Part shown: one piece after another, positions 28,274 through 34,657 of the stretch
Position numbering within the stretch: the stretch's first letter is position 1
How the letters are laid out: each line of letters begins with the position of its first letter
Assembly: GCA_934597165.1 (NCBI GenBank)
Contig: CAKTQP010000021.1
Span: 1-34,657 of the forward strand
Direction of reading: 5' to 3'
Origin: an uncultured Oscillospiraceae bacterium
GTDB taxonomy: Bacteria > Bacillota > Clostridia > Oscillospirales > Oscillospiraceae
Length of the DNA: 34,657 nt
Notes under the pieces: model-generated
Database searches by the model: none
What the model was told of the DNA's origin: nothing
Seen by the model: the letters and a program-made list of their open reading frames with translations, nothing else
Position numbers and translations under genes: made by a program

Positions 28274-29221
28274 TCAACCCTCCAGTTCTCTTTCAATGGC
28301 GTCCAGCACCATCCGGCGCACGTCCGCTTCGCTGCCCGTCACCGTAGCGCCAGCCGCAGCCGCATGGCCGCCGCCGCCCAGGTGATTGCAGATGTGGTTG
28401 GCGTCCACGTAGGTCTCCACCGTCCGCATAGAAATCTTCCACTTGTCCGGCGACAGTTCCCGCATGGTGGCCGCACAGCCCACCCCTTCGATGGTAGCCG
28501 CGAAGGAGGACAGCTCTTCGCAGTCCCCTTCCACAGCCCCCAGGTCGGCCTTGTCTTGCAGCGAAATTTTCCCGATACAGACCTTGCCGTCGTGGAAAAA
28601 TACTTCACTCTCCAGCAGACGGGACTCCAGCTTCAGCTCCACAAACCGCTTGGTCTTGAAGAAATGCTTGTTCACCTTCCGCACGTCCAGATGTTCCATC
28701 AGCTCCGCCGCAATCCGGTGGGTCTCCGGCGTAGTGTTGGAGTACAGGAAGCCACCGCAGTCGGTGGCGATGGCAATATACAGCGCCTGAGCGATGCTCT
28801 CGCTCCACACGCCCAATTCCCGGATGATGCGGTAGATAATTTCCCCGCAAGCCGCCGCATCCGCATCCAGACAGGTCTGCTGGGCATACCCCTGGTTGGA
28901 CGGATGATGGTCGATGCACAGCTGAGACTTACCCTGATACCTCTGAGCAGCCCCCTCCGGCAGCAGTTCTTCCGTGGCGATGTCCACCGCCACCACATGG
29001 TCGGGCGTAAACCCTTCCGGCGCCCAAGAGAAGGTCAAAAACCCCTCATATCGGGTCAGATCGCCGGGATTTTTCAACAGATACGCCGTCTTCCCCAGGG
29101 CGTTCAGCGCCTCGCACAAGGCGGCGGCACTGCCCAAAGTGTCCCCGTCGGGACGGACGTGGGTGAGCAGGAGGAAGTTGTCCCGTTCCCGCAGCCACTG
29201 AGCCGCAGCTTGTACCGTCAT
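28274..29221 (-). CDS. nrnA: DHH/DHHA1 nanoRNase / pAp phosphatase
   Basis: NrnA-type phosphoesterase degrading nanoRNA and 3'-phosphoadenosine 5'-phosphate; cytoplasmic, Mn2+ dependent. At 315 aa it has normal length. Motifs: THVRPDGDTLGSA (20-32; metal ligands His21, Asp25, Asp27), VVAVDIA (76-82), the DHHPSN signature (104-109) and the DHHA1 Gly-rich GGGGHAAAAG near 285. Its ATG overlaps the rbfA stop (ATGA), and its ribosome-binding site is the run of Glu codons at the end of rbfA. Canonical position rbfA-nrnA-truB. Confidence 0.95.
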   Translation of the reverse strand: MTVQAAAQWLRERDNFLLLTHVRPDGDTLGSAAALCEALNALGKTAYLLKNPGDLTRYEGFLTFSWAPEGFTPDHVVAVDIATEELLPEGAAQRYQGKSQLCIDHHPSNQGYAQQTCLDADAAACGEIIYRIIRELGVWSESIAQALYIAIATDCGGFLYSNTTPETHRIAAELMEHLDVRKVNKHFFKTKRFVELKLESRLLESEVFFHDGKVCIGKISLQDKADLGAVEGDCEELSSFAATIEGVGCAATMRELSPDKWKISMRTVETYVDANHICNHLGGGGHAAAAGATVTGSEADVRRMVLDAIERELEG

Positions 29222-29619
29222 ACCTCTTCCTCCTCTTCCGGCAGATTGGCCGCCGGGTCGGAGCTGGGCCCCACGGGGGGTGCTTTTTCAATGTCCCCCA
29301 GGATGCCGATGATGCGGCTGCCCTGGTCGATGGAGTCGTCCGGGGTGAAGATCAGCTCCGGCGTGTACCGGAGGGTCATCCGCTTGGCCAGCTCCCGGCG
29401 GAGATAGCCGGAGGCGGACTTCAAGCCCTTGACCATATCCTTCCCATCCCCCTTGTCCAGCGCACTGACATACACCTTGCAGTACCGCAGATCCGGCGTG
29501 GTGTCCACTCTGGTAATGGAGATCAGGCCACGCACCCGGGGGTCCTTCAAATTGGGAATGAGCTGCGCCAGCTCCCGCTTGATGTCATCGTTGATGCGTA
29601 CAATTCGATATCCTGCCAT
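29218..29619 (-). CDS. rbfA: 30S ribosome-binding factor A
   Basis: Small KH-like factor for 16S rRNA 5'-end maturation and late 30S assembly. The 133-aa protein opens MAGYRIVRINDDIKREL and has VRGLISITRVDTTPDLRYCKVYVSAL and LRRELAKRMTLRYTPELIF, matching RbfA through its KH-type core (to about 108). The last 25 residues are a Pro/Glu-rich tail ending EEEEEV. The start ATG at 29619 follows AAGGAG. It is separated from infB by a 358-bp spacer filled with repeats, unusual for this operon. Confidence 0.95.
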   Translation of the reverse strand: MAGYRIVRINDDIKRELAQLIPNLKDPRVRGLISITRVDTTPDLRYCKVYVSALDKGDGKDMVKGLKSASGYLRRELAKRMTLRYTPELIFTPDDSIDQGSRIIGILGDIEKAPPVGPSSDPAANLPEEEEEV

Positions 29620-29659
29620 GTTGCTCTCCTTCGTTTGCTTTTTAGCAATTACTTGCAAA

Positions 29660-29958
29660 GGTCAAGCCCCGCAGGGCGCATGAAAGTTTTGCGGAGCTTT
29701 TTAAGTGAGATTCCAAATCTATGATTTGGTTTAATCGAACTTACACAGAGTGCCAAAAGCGACTAGGGTCCAGGGGCGACGCCCCTGGTCGCTGTCCGCA
29801 GACCGCAGCGTTAAGAAAACTTGCCTAGTGGCAAGTTTTTAGCGTAGGCCATGCCTGTTTTACAGGCATGGTACGTTGGTTCTTGCTGATTACAAGGGTG
29901 AATCCCCGGCTCTGCCGGGGAGAGGGGAAACCCTCGCCGGGGGTTTCCCCTTATCTTG
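29660..29958 (-). repeat. Family 1 structured dispersed repeat, copy D, interrupted by a family 2 element
   Basis: Minus-strand copy filling the infB-rbfA spacer. Recognisable parts: terminal GGGGCTTGACC (29660-29670), CCAGGGGC/GCCCCTGG (29770-29788), part of the TGCG-loop hairpin (up to 29802), CCCCGGC/GCCGGGG (about 29900-29917) and GAGGGGAAACCC/GGGTTTCCCC (about 29921-29952). The CTTC-rich stem is replaced by an unrelated AT-rich stretch (29680-29765) with its own hairpin CCAAATC/GATTTGG (29713-29729). A complete family 2 element (29803-29883) stands in place of the segment between the TGCG hairpin and the next stem. Confidence 0.75.
29803..29883 (+). repeat. Family 2 tandem-hairpin REP-like repeat, copy 2
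   Basis: Nearly identical to copy 1 (3-83): CCGCAGCGTTAAG, hairpin 29816-29825/29830-29839 (loop TAGT, one base longer than copy 1), AGCGTAGGC (29841-29849), hairpin 29849-29857/29863-29871, then GTACGTTGGTTCT. The near identity over 81 bp, 29.7 kb apart, indicates recent spread or strong selection. Confidence 0.8.
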
Positions 29959-29977
29959 ATTTTCTCACCGAATCAGC

Positions 29978-32443
29978 TTATCGCTCGATCTCCTGCATCT
30001 CGAAGCACTCGAAGATGTCGCCCGGCTTGATGTCGCTGAACTTCTCCAGGGTGATACCGCACTCGTAGCCGCTGGTGACTTCCTTCACGCTGTCCTTGAA
30101 GCGCTGGAGGGAAGCGATCTCGCCCTCGTGGATGACGATGCCGTCACGCACCAGGCGCAGCTGTGCAGAGCGGGTGACCTTGCCTTCGGTGACGTAGCAG
30201 CCGGCGACCACGCCCACGTTGCTGATCTTGTAGACCTTGCGCACTTCCACGGTGCCCAGTTCCACTTCCTTGTACTTGGGCGCCAGCATACCCTTCATAG
30301 CGGCCTCGATCTCTTCCATGCACTCGTAGATGACGCGGTACATCCGCATATCCACGTGGTTCCGCTCGGCCATGGCCTTGGCAGCGGAGTCCGGACGGAC
30401 GTTGAAGCCGACGACGATGGCGTTGGAAGTGCTGGCCAGCATGATGTCGCTCTCGTTGATGGCGCCCACGCCGCCGTGGATGACCCGGACGCGGACTTCC
30501 TCGTTGGAGATCTTCTCCAGGTTCTGCTTCACCGCTTCCACAGAGCCCTGGACGTCTGCCTTGACGATGATGTTCAGGTCCTTCACTTCGCCCTCCTGGA
30601 TCTGAGAGAACAGATCGTCCAGGCTGACCTTCTTGGCCAGAGGCGCGTTCAGGGCGTCCTTCTTCTCCTGCTTCCGCTGTTCTGCCAGCTCACGGGCCAT
30701 GCGTTCGTCCGCGACTGCGTAGAAGTCGTCACCTGCGCCGGGGACTTCCGCCATACCGGTGATCTCCACAGGCACGGAGGGGCCAGCGGTCTTGAGCTTC
30801 TTGCCCCGGTAGTCGGTCATAGCGCGGACACGGCCCACGGCGGTGCCGGCGATGATGATGTCGCCCTGGTTCAGGGTGCCGTTCTGCACCAGCAGGGTGG
30901 CCACGGGGCCGCGGCCCTTATCCAGCCGAGCTTCGATGACCGCACCCATGGCGGCACGGTTGGGGTTGGCCTTCAGCTCCCGCATTTCGGCGGTCAGCAG
31001 CACCATATCCAGCAGGTTGTCGATGCCCTCGCCGGTCTTGGCGGAGATGGGGCAGACGATGGTCTCACCGCCCCACTCTTCGGGCACCAACTCATACTTG
31101 GTCAGCTGCTGCTTGATGTTCTCGGGGTTGGCGCCGGGCAGATCCATCTTGTTGATGGCCACGATGATGGGGATGTTGGCGGCTCTTGCGTGGTTGATGG
31201 CTTCCACGGTCTGGGGCATGATGCCGTCGTCCGCTGCCACCACCAGGATGGCGATGTCAGTGACCATGGCGCCGCGGGCACGCATGGCGGTAAAGGCTTC
31301 GTGGCCGGGGGTGTCCAGGAAGGTGACCATCTTATCCTGCACCTTCACCTGGTATGCACCGATGGCCTGGGTGATGCCGCCTGCTTCCCCTGCGGTGACG
31401 TTACTGGAACGGATATAGTCCAGCAGGGAGGTCTTGCCGTGGTCGACGTGGCCCATGACCACGATGACGGGCGCGCGATCCTGCAGGTCTTCTGCCTTGT
31501 CCTCTGCGGTGTCGATGAGCTTTTCTTCGATGGTCACGACCACTTCCTTCTCCACCTTGCAGCCCAGTTCCATGGCCACCAGAGCGGCGGTATCGTAGTC
31601 AATGACGTCGGACATGGAGGCCATGACGCCCATCTTCATCAGGTTCTTGACCACCACAGCGCCGGTCTTCTTCATGCGGCTTGCCAGCTCGCCCACGGTG
31701 ATCTCATCGGGGATCTGCACCTTGACCGGTGCCTTTCGAGCGGCTTCCTGCTGGAGGCGGCGCATCTTCTGTGCCTGTTCCTCCTGACGGCGCTTGGCGG
31801 ACTGCTTGCCAGAACGCTGCTGCTGGCTGCGCTTGGAGTTGATCTTCTGCTTGCCATGCTGCATCTTTTCCACGCTGTCCGGGGTCAGCTCATCCAGGTG
31901 GGCGTCATACCGATCCAGGTTCACATCCACGCTGCTGCGGGTGTTGACCACCTTCTTCTGGGGCACCCGGCTGCCGTTCTGGGCAGCGGGAGAAGCCTTC
32001 TGCTCCAGGGTTCTGGGGGCAGCGGCCTTGTCGGCGCCCTTCTGTGCGGGAGCGCGGCGGTCGTTGTTGTTCTGGGGTCTCTTCTCGCCGGTTCTCTGGT
32101 CACCCTGCTTGGGTGCATTACGGCGGTCGCCCTGGGGCTTGCGATCCCCTGCGGGCTGCTTCTTATTCTCTCCCTTGGGAGCGGGCTTCTTGCTCTCGCC
32201 CTTGCCGCTCTTGGGCTCATGATACGTTTCTTTGAACACTTCTTCCAAATCCTTAATCTGATTATTTTGAGTCAGGTAGTCAAAAATGATGGACAATTCC
32301 TTGTCACTGAGGACTGCCATATGGCTGGACGGGGTCTCCCCATACTTGGTCAGGATCTCCATGACCTTCTTGGAGCCAACGGCCTTGCCATTGATCTTAA
32401 AATCCTTGGCTACCTCGTGTACTCTGTATTTGTTATCGCTCAA
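29978..32443 (-). CDS. infB: Translation initiation factor IF-2
   Basis: GTPase that places fMet-tRNA on the 30S subunit. TTG at 32443 is the likely start: GGAGGT is 7 nt upstream and the protein then begins MSDNKYRVHEVAKDFKING, a normal IF-2 N-terminus. The ATG at 32458 is followed by, not preceded by, the ribosome-binding site. The 821-aa product has an N-terminal IF2_N domain, a basic Lys/Arg/Gln-rich linker (about 80-245), a second IF2_N (about 247-295), the G domain with GHVDHGKT (331-338), DTPGHE (377-382) and NKMD (431-434), and C-terminal domains II-IV. It follows ylxQ in the nusA operon. Confidence 0.96.
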   Translation of the reverse strand: MSDNKYRVHEVAKDFKINGKAVGSKKVMEILTKYGETPSSHMAVLSDKELSIIFDYLTQNNQIKDLEEVFKETYHEPKSGKGESKKPAPKGENKKQPAGDRKPQGDRRNAPKQGDQRTGEKRPQNNNDRRAPAQKGADKAAAPRTLEQKASPAAQNGSRVPQKKVVNTRSSVDVNLDRYDAHLDELTPDSVEKMQHGKQKINSKRSQQQRSGKQSAKRRQEEQAQKMRRLQQEAARKAPVKVQIPDEITVGELASRMKKTGAVVVKNLMKMGVMASMSDVIDYDTAALVAMELGCKVEKEVVVTIEEKLIDTAEDKAEDLQDRAPVIVVMGHVDHGKTSLLDYIRSSNVTAGEAGGITQAIGAYQVKVQDKMVTFLDTPGHEAFTAMRARGAMVTDIAILVVAADDGIMPQTVEAINHARAANIPIIVAINKMDLPGANPENIKQQLTKYELVPEEWGGETIVCPISAKTGEGIDNLLDMVLLTAEMRELKANPNRAAMGAVIEARLDKGRGPVATLLVQNGTLNQGDIIIAGTAVGRVRAMTDYRGKKLKTAGPSVPVEITGMAEVPGAGDDFYAVADERMARELAEQRKQEKKDALNAPLAKKVSLDDLFSQIQEGEVKDLNIIVKADVQGSVEAVKQNLEKISNEEVRVRVIHGGVGAINESDIMLASTSNAIVVGFNVRPDSAAKAMAERNHVDMRMYRVIYECMEEIEAAMKGMLAPKYKEVELGTVEVRKVYKISNVGVVAGCYVTEGKVTRSAQLRLVRDGIVIHEGEIASLQRFKDSVKEVTSGYECGITLEKFSDIKPGDIFECFEMQEIER

Positions 32444-32552
32444 ATCAGCCACCTCCATAGATCACACGGGAAACATGAGGCTCTCCCCCCCACGTCTCCC
32501 GTCTGCCGGAGCAGTCAGGAGGGGGCGGGTGTGTTTCCCTTTTGCTTCTGGT

Positions 32553-32963
32553 TCATCCTCGATCCCATGATTTCTTCTGAGTCCGAGGTTTTTCTTTCTT
32601 CCGGCGCTGACGCTTGGCTTCCTTCTGGTTCAGCTTCTCCGCCACCGTCGCATAATCCGGGTTGCTCTGTGCCAGCATCTGCGCCAGTTTCGCGGCAAAA
32701 CCGCCATCCAGCACCGCTGCCACCGCACAGCTCCCCTTGCCCAGGGCAGCGCCCAGGGCGTCTTTGTCCACCGGCAGCACCAGCACCGGCAGCTTCTCCC
32801 CGGCCATCTGCCGGGTCTTTTTCCCAGTCCGCTCGGAGGCGTCCGCCGCCAAGAGCACCAGGCGAGCCTTGTGGGCGGCGATGGCGTCCGCCACCACCTC
32901 TTCCCCCGCCAGCAGCAGATTCGCTCGGCGGGCAAGGCCCATCATCTGTAACAATTTATCCAT
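32553..32963 (-). CDS. ylxQ: L7Ae/L30e-fold RNA-binding protein YlxQ
   Basis: K-turn RNA-binding protein related to ribosomal L7Ae, 136 aa. The L7Ae fold spans about 1-100, beginning MDKLLQMMGLARRANLLLAGEE, with LVLLAADAS and VLVLPVDKDALGAALGKG. The last 30 residues are a strongly basic tail (KEAKRQRRKKEKPR), longer than the compact Bacillus protein. The ATG overlaps the end of ylxR by 8 bp, with GGAGCAGG upstream. Standard position between ylxR and infB. Confidence 0.93.
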   Translation of the reverse strand: MDKLLQMMGLARRANLLLAGEEVVADAIAAHKARLVLLAADASERTGKKTRQMAGEKLPVLVLPVDKDALGAALGKGSCAVAAVLDGGFAAKLAQMLAQSNPDYATVAEKLNQKEAKRQRRKKEKPRTQKKSWDRG

Positions 32964-33225
32964 CGCCCTGCTCCATCTGTGCCTCTAAGGCGTCAAATAC
33001 GTCCGCAGGGATCTGGGTGCTGAACGCGCGCTCCAAGGCTTTGGCCTTGCGCACCCGCTTCAAACATTCCATGTTGGGGCACACATAGGCCCCTCGGCCA
33101 GGCTTCTTGCCTCGGAAGTCCAGAGAGATCTCCCCCTCCGGCGAGCGGACCACACGGATCAACTCCCGCTTGGGCTTCATCTCCCGGCACCCCAGGCACT
33201 GGCGCATGGGAATCTTTTTGGGCAT
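32956..33225 (-). CDS. ylxR: YlxR/RnpM family RNA-binding protein
   Basis: Small basic protein of 89 aa, known as RnpM in Bacillus where it binds and modulates RNase P RNA. It has the family start PMRQCLGCREMKPKRELIRVV (split: about 6-26) with CxxC, then GKKPGRGAYVCPN with another Cys pair and the C-terminal ECLKRVRKAKALERAF. GCGGAGGAAT precedes the ATG, 3 bp after the nusA stop. It overlaps ylxQ by 8 bp. Confidence 0.94.
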   Translation of the reverse strand: MPKKIPMRQCLGCREMKPKRELIRVVRSPEGEISLDFRGKKPGRGAYVCPNMECLKRVRKAKALERAFSTQIPADVFDALEAQMEQGDG

Positions 33226-33228
33226 CGG

Positions 33229-34548
33229 TCATTCCTCCGCTTCCTCGGCGTCCTCCGCCGGTTCCACAGTCTCTTCTTCCTCTGCTTCCTCTTCCACGTC
33301 GGCTTCCTCCGCCTCCGGCTCTTCTACCACCGGAGCGTCCTCTGCTTCCGCCACGTCCGCGCCGTCATCCAACAGCTCGTCGCTGTCCTCTGCCAGCAGG
33401 TCGTCTTCTTCCGGCTCCACCGCATCCAGCAGCTCTTCCTCGTCCAGTTCGTCGGCGTTGGATTCGCTCTTGATGTCGATCTTGTAACCGGTCAGTTTGG
33501 CAGCCAGACGGGCGTTCTGCCCCTCCTTGCCGATGGCCAGGGACAGCTGGTCGTCGGGGACGATGACCCGGCAGGTCTTCTCTTCGGGGTTGCAGCGCAC
33601 GTCGATGACGTCCGCCGGGGACAGAGCCGCGCTGATGAACTCAGCGGGGTCTTCGCTGTACTTGATGATGTCCACCTTTTCCCCGTTCAGCTCTTCCACG
33701 ATGGCGTTCACACGAGCGCCACGGGTGCCCACGCAGGCGCCGATGGGGTCCACTTCCGGGTCGTTGGACCAGACGGCCATCTTGGTACGGCTGCCGGCTT
33801 CCCGGGCGATGGAGCGGATCTCCACCACGCCGTCATAGATTTCCGGCACTTCCATCTCGAACAGGCGGCGCACCAGACCGTAGTGGGTCCGGGAGATGAC
33901 CACCTGGGTACCGCGGGTGTTCCGGCGGACTTCCACCACATACACCTTGATGCGGTCGCCCTCCCGGTAGGTCTCCCCGCGCACCTGCTCGCCAGTGGTC
34001 AGCAGGGCTTCGGTGGATTCCCGGCCGGTGCCGATCTTCACGTGCAGCGCCCCATTGCGGGGGTCGATGCGGGTGACCACACCGGTGAGCAGCTCCTGGG
34101 TCTTGCCCACGAACTCATCATAGATCATATTCCGTTCCGCTTCCCGAATGCCCTGGATGATGACCTGACGGGCAGTCTGGGCGGCGATGCGGCCAAAGTT
34201 TTTGGGTTTGATCTCACTGCTCACCACGTCACCCAACTGCACGTGGGGCAGAGCACGACGGGCTTCCTCCAGAGAAATTTCGGTGTCCGGATTGTCCACT
34301 TCCTCCACCACGTCCCGACGGACGATGACGCGGACGGAGTTCTTGACCGGGTCGGTCAGGACGATGATGTTGTCCTTCACCCCTTCGTGGTCGCGCTTGT
34401 AAGCGGAGACCAGCGCCTGGGTGATCTTCTCCATCATATACTCCTTCTTGATGCCTTTTTTCTCCTCGATCAGGTCTAAGGCTTCAAAAAACTCCTTTGC
34501 TTCCTCTTCCGGGGTCGGCCCTTTCTTCTTTGTGGTTCTTCTGGCCAT
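33229..34548 (-). CDS. nusA: Transcription termination/antitermination factor NusA
   Basis: RNA polymerase-associated elongation factor. The 439-aa protein has the N-terminal polymerase-binding domain (about 15-140), S1 (about 150-219), KH1 with GACVGTRGARV (270-280) and KH2 with AIGKEGQNARLAA (338-350). The last 75 residues (about 366-439) are an acidic tail, more than half Asp/Glu, in place of the repeats found in proteobacteria. AAAGGAG lies about 12 nt before the ATG, a little far. First gene of the operon in this window; rimP would be expected beyond the right edge, upstream. Two hairpins precede it (34572-34639). Confidence 0.96.
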   Translation of the reverse strand: MARRTTKKKGPTPEEEAKEFFEALDLIEEKKGIKKEYMMEKITQALVSAYKRDHEGVKDNIIVLTDPVKNSVRVIVRRDVVEEVDNPDTEISLEEARRALPHVQLGDVVSSEIKPKNFGRIAAQTARQVIIQGIREAERNMIYDEFVGKTQELLTGVVTRIDPRNGALHVKIGTGRESTEALLTTGEQVRGETYREGDRIKVYVVEVRRNTRGTQVVISRTHYGLVRRLFEMEVPEIYDGVVEIRSIAREAGSRTKMAVWSNDPEVDPIGACVGTRGARVNAIVEELNGEKVDIIKYSEDPAEFISAALSPADVIDVRCNPEEKTCRVIVPDDQLSLAIGKEGQNARLAAKLTGYKIDIKSESNADELDEEELLDAVEPEEDDLLAEDSDELLDDGADVAEAEDAPVVEEPEAEEADVEEEAEEEETVEPAEDAEEAEE

Positions 34549-34571
34549 GTCACAGCTACACTCCTTTTAAG

Positions 34572-34639
34572 TCCCAAAAATTCTTCGAATTTTTGGGAAC
34601 CCTATTTATTTCACTTGCTCGGGACGAGTGAATCGTCCC
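34572..34639 (-). repeat. Paired hairpins upstream of nusA
   Basis: Stem TCCCAAAAATTC/GAATTTTTGGGA (34572-34583/34587-34598; 12 bp, loop TTC) and stem GGGACGA/TCGTCCC (34621-34627/34633-34639; loop GTGAA), 22 bp apart. They lie between the right edge and the nusA ribosome-binding site. From memory the GGGACGA hairpin resembles intergenic palindromes scattered in Oscillospiraceae. They may be a REP-like element or a processing/attenuation site in the operon leader. Confidence 0.5.
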
Positions 34640-34657
34640 TGCGCCAAGGTTTTGCCT

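Noticed and set aside
30128..33088. A 986-codon open frame on the plus strand opposite infB, ylxQ and ylxR
   Set aside because: It is a mirror of highly biased high-GC codon use. The minus strand encodes canonical IF-2, YlxQ and YlxR with ribosome-binding sites, and the plus frame has low-complexity His/Asp/Gly-rich sequence and no family signature.
34587..34598. Hairpin before nusA as an intrinsic terminator of an upstream gene
   Set aside because: Read on the minus strand the stem is AT-rich in its middle and is followed by ACTTAAAAGG, not a U tract, so termination is unlikely.
1..34657. CRISPR array, tRNA, rRNA, origin of replication or phage genes
   Set aside because: I looked for short regularly spaced direct repeats, T-loop motifs with cloverleaf context, DnaA-box clusters and phage or integrase proteins, and found none. 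The repeats present are dispersed, not arrayed.

Overview
This is a high-GC chromosomal stretch from an anaerobic gut-type Firmicute, most likely class Clostridia, order Oscillospirales. The evidence is gene order: dut-maf-mreC-mreD-pbp2, and nusA-ylxR-ylxQ-infB-rbfA-nrnA-truB-ribF. Supporting signs are strong AAGGAGG ribosome-binding sites, a ferredoxin-type aldo/keto reductase, a DUF1934 gene beside murI, and small XRE/membrane gene pairs. The taxon is inferred from this style, not from a marker alignment. I see no rRNA, tRNA, CRISPR array, transposase, integrase or phage gene.

Layout. 1-4967 (+): nucleotide sanitation (dut, maf) and rod-shape/elongasome genes (mreC, mreD, PBP2). 4968-5136: a promoter, a structured leader and a terminator ahead of a cytoplasmic GH13 alpha-glucan hydrolase (5137-6954). 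6932-8284 (-): MATE exporter, overlapping the hydrolase tail to tail. 8461-10147 (+): LysR regulator and TauE/SafE permease. 10539-13259 (-): CBS-pair protein, then an aldo/keto reductase-flavodoxin-acetyltransferase operon behind a MerR-type 19-bp-spacer promoter. 13492-17153 (-): response regulator, histidine kinase and HtrA protease, an envelope-stress operon. 17235-19338 (-): murI, a DUF1934 protein and an ArgRS-like protein that lacks the catalytic core. 19897-20313 (+): conserved-looking protein of unknown function. 20355-22355 (-): glycogen branching enzyme of eukaryote-like type. 22496-25141 (+): radical SAM protein, a proteasome-like (Ntn fold) protein, a HAD phosphatase and a membrane protein. 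25273-25826 (+): small membrane protein plus XRE regulator. 25877-34548 (-): the nusA-infB-ribF translation operon, with a DUF4375 gene inserted.

The most unusual content is non-coding. Family 1 is a dispersed repeat of about 200 bp, with copies near 2113, 10323, 19373 and 29660. It folds into several hairpins whose arms change together between copies. Family 2 is a tandem-hairpin, REP-like element, with copies at about 3-83, 19600-19669 and 29803-29883. Its AGCGTTAAG and AGCGTAGGC linkers and its spacing are fixed while the stems differ. Two family 2 copies appear to sit inside family 1 copies. Other leads are the leader upstream of the GH13 gene, the proteasome-like protein and the core-less ArgRS paralogue.

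Many start codons were moved from the longest open frame to the one with a proper ribosome-binding site (mreD, CBS protein, acetyltransferase, flavodoxin, histidine kinase, DUF1934, murI, rbfA, infB, ribF, DUF4375). Family assignments rest on motif recognition by eye; no database search was run.
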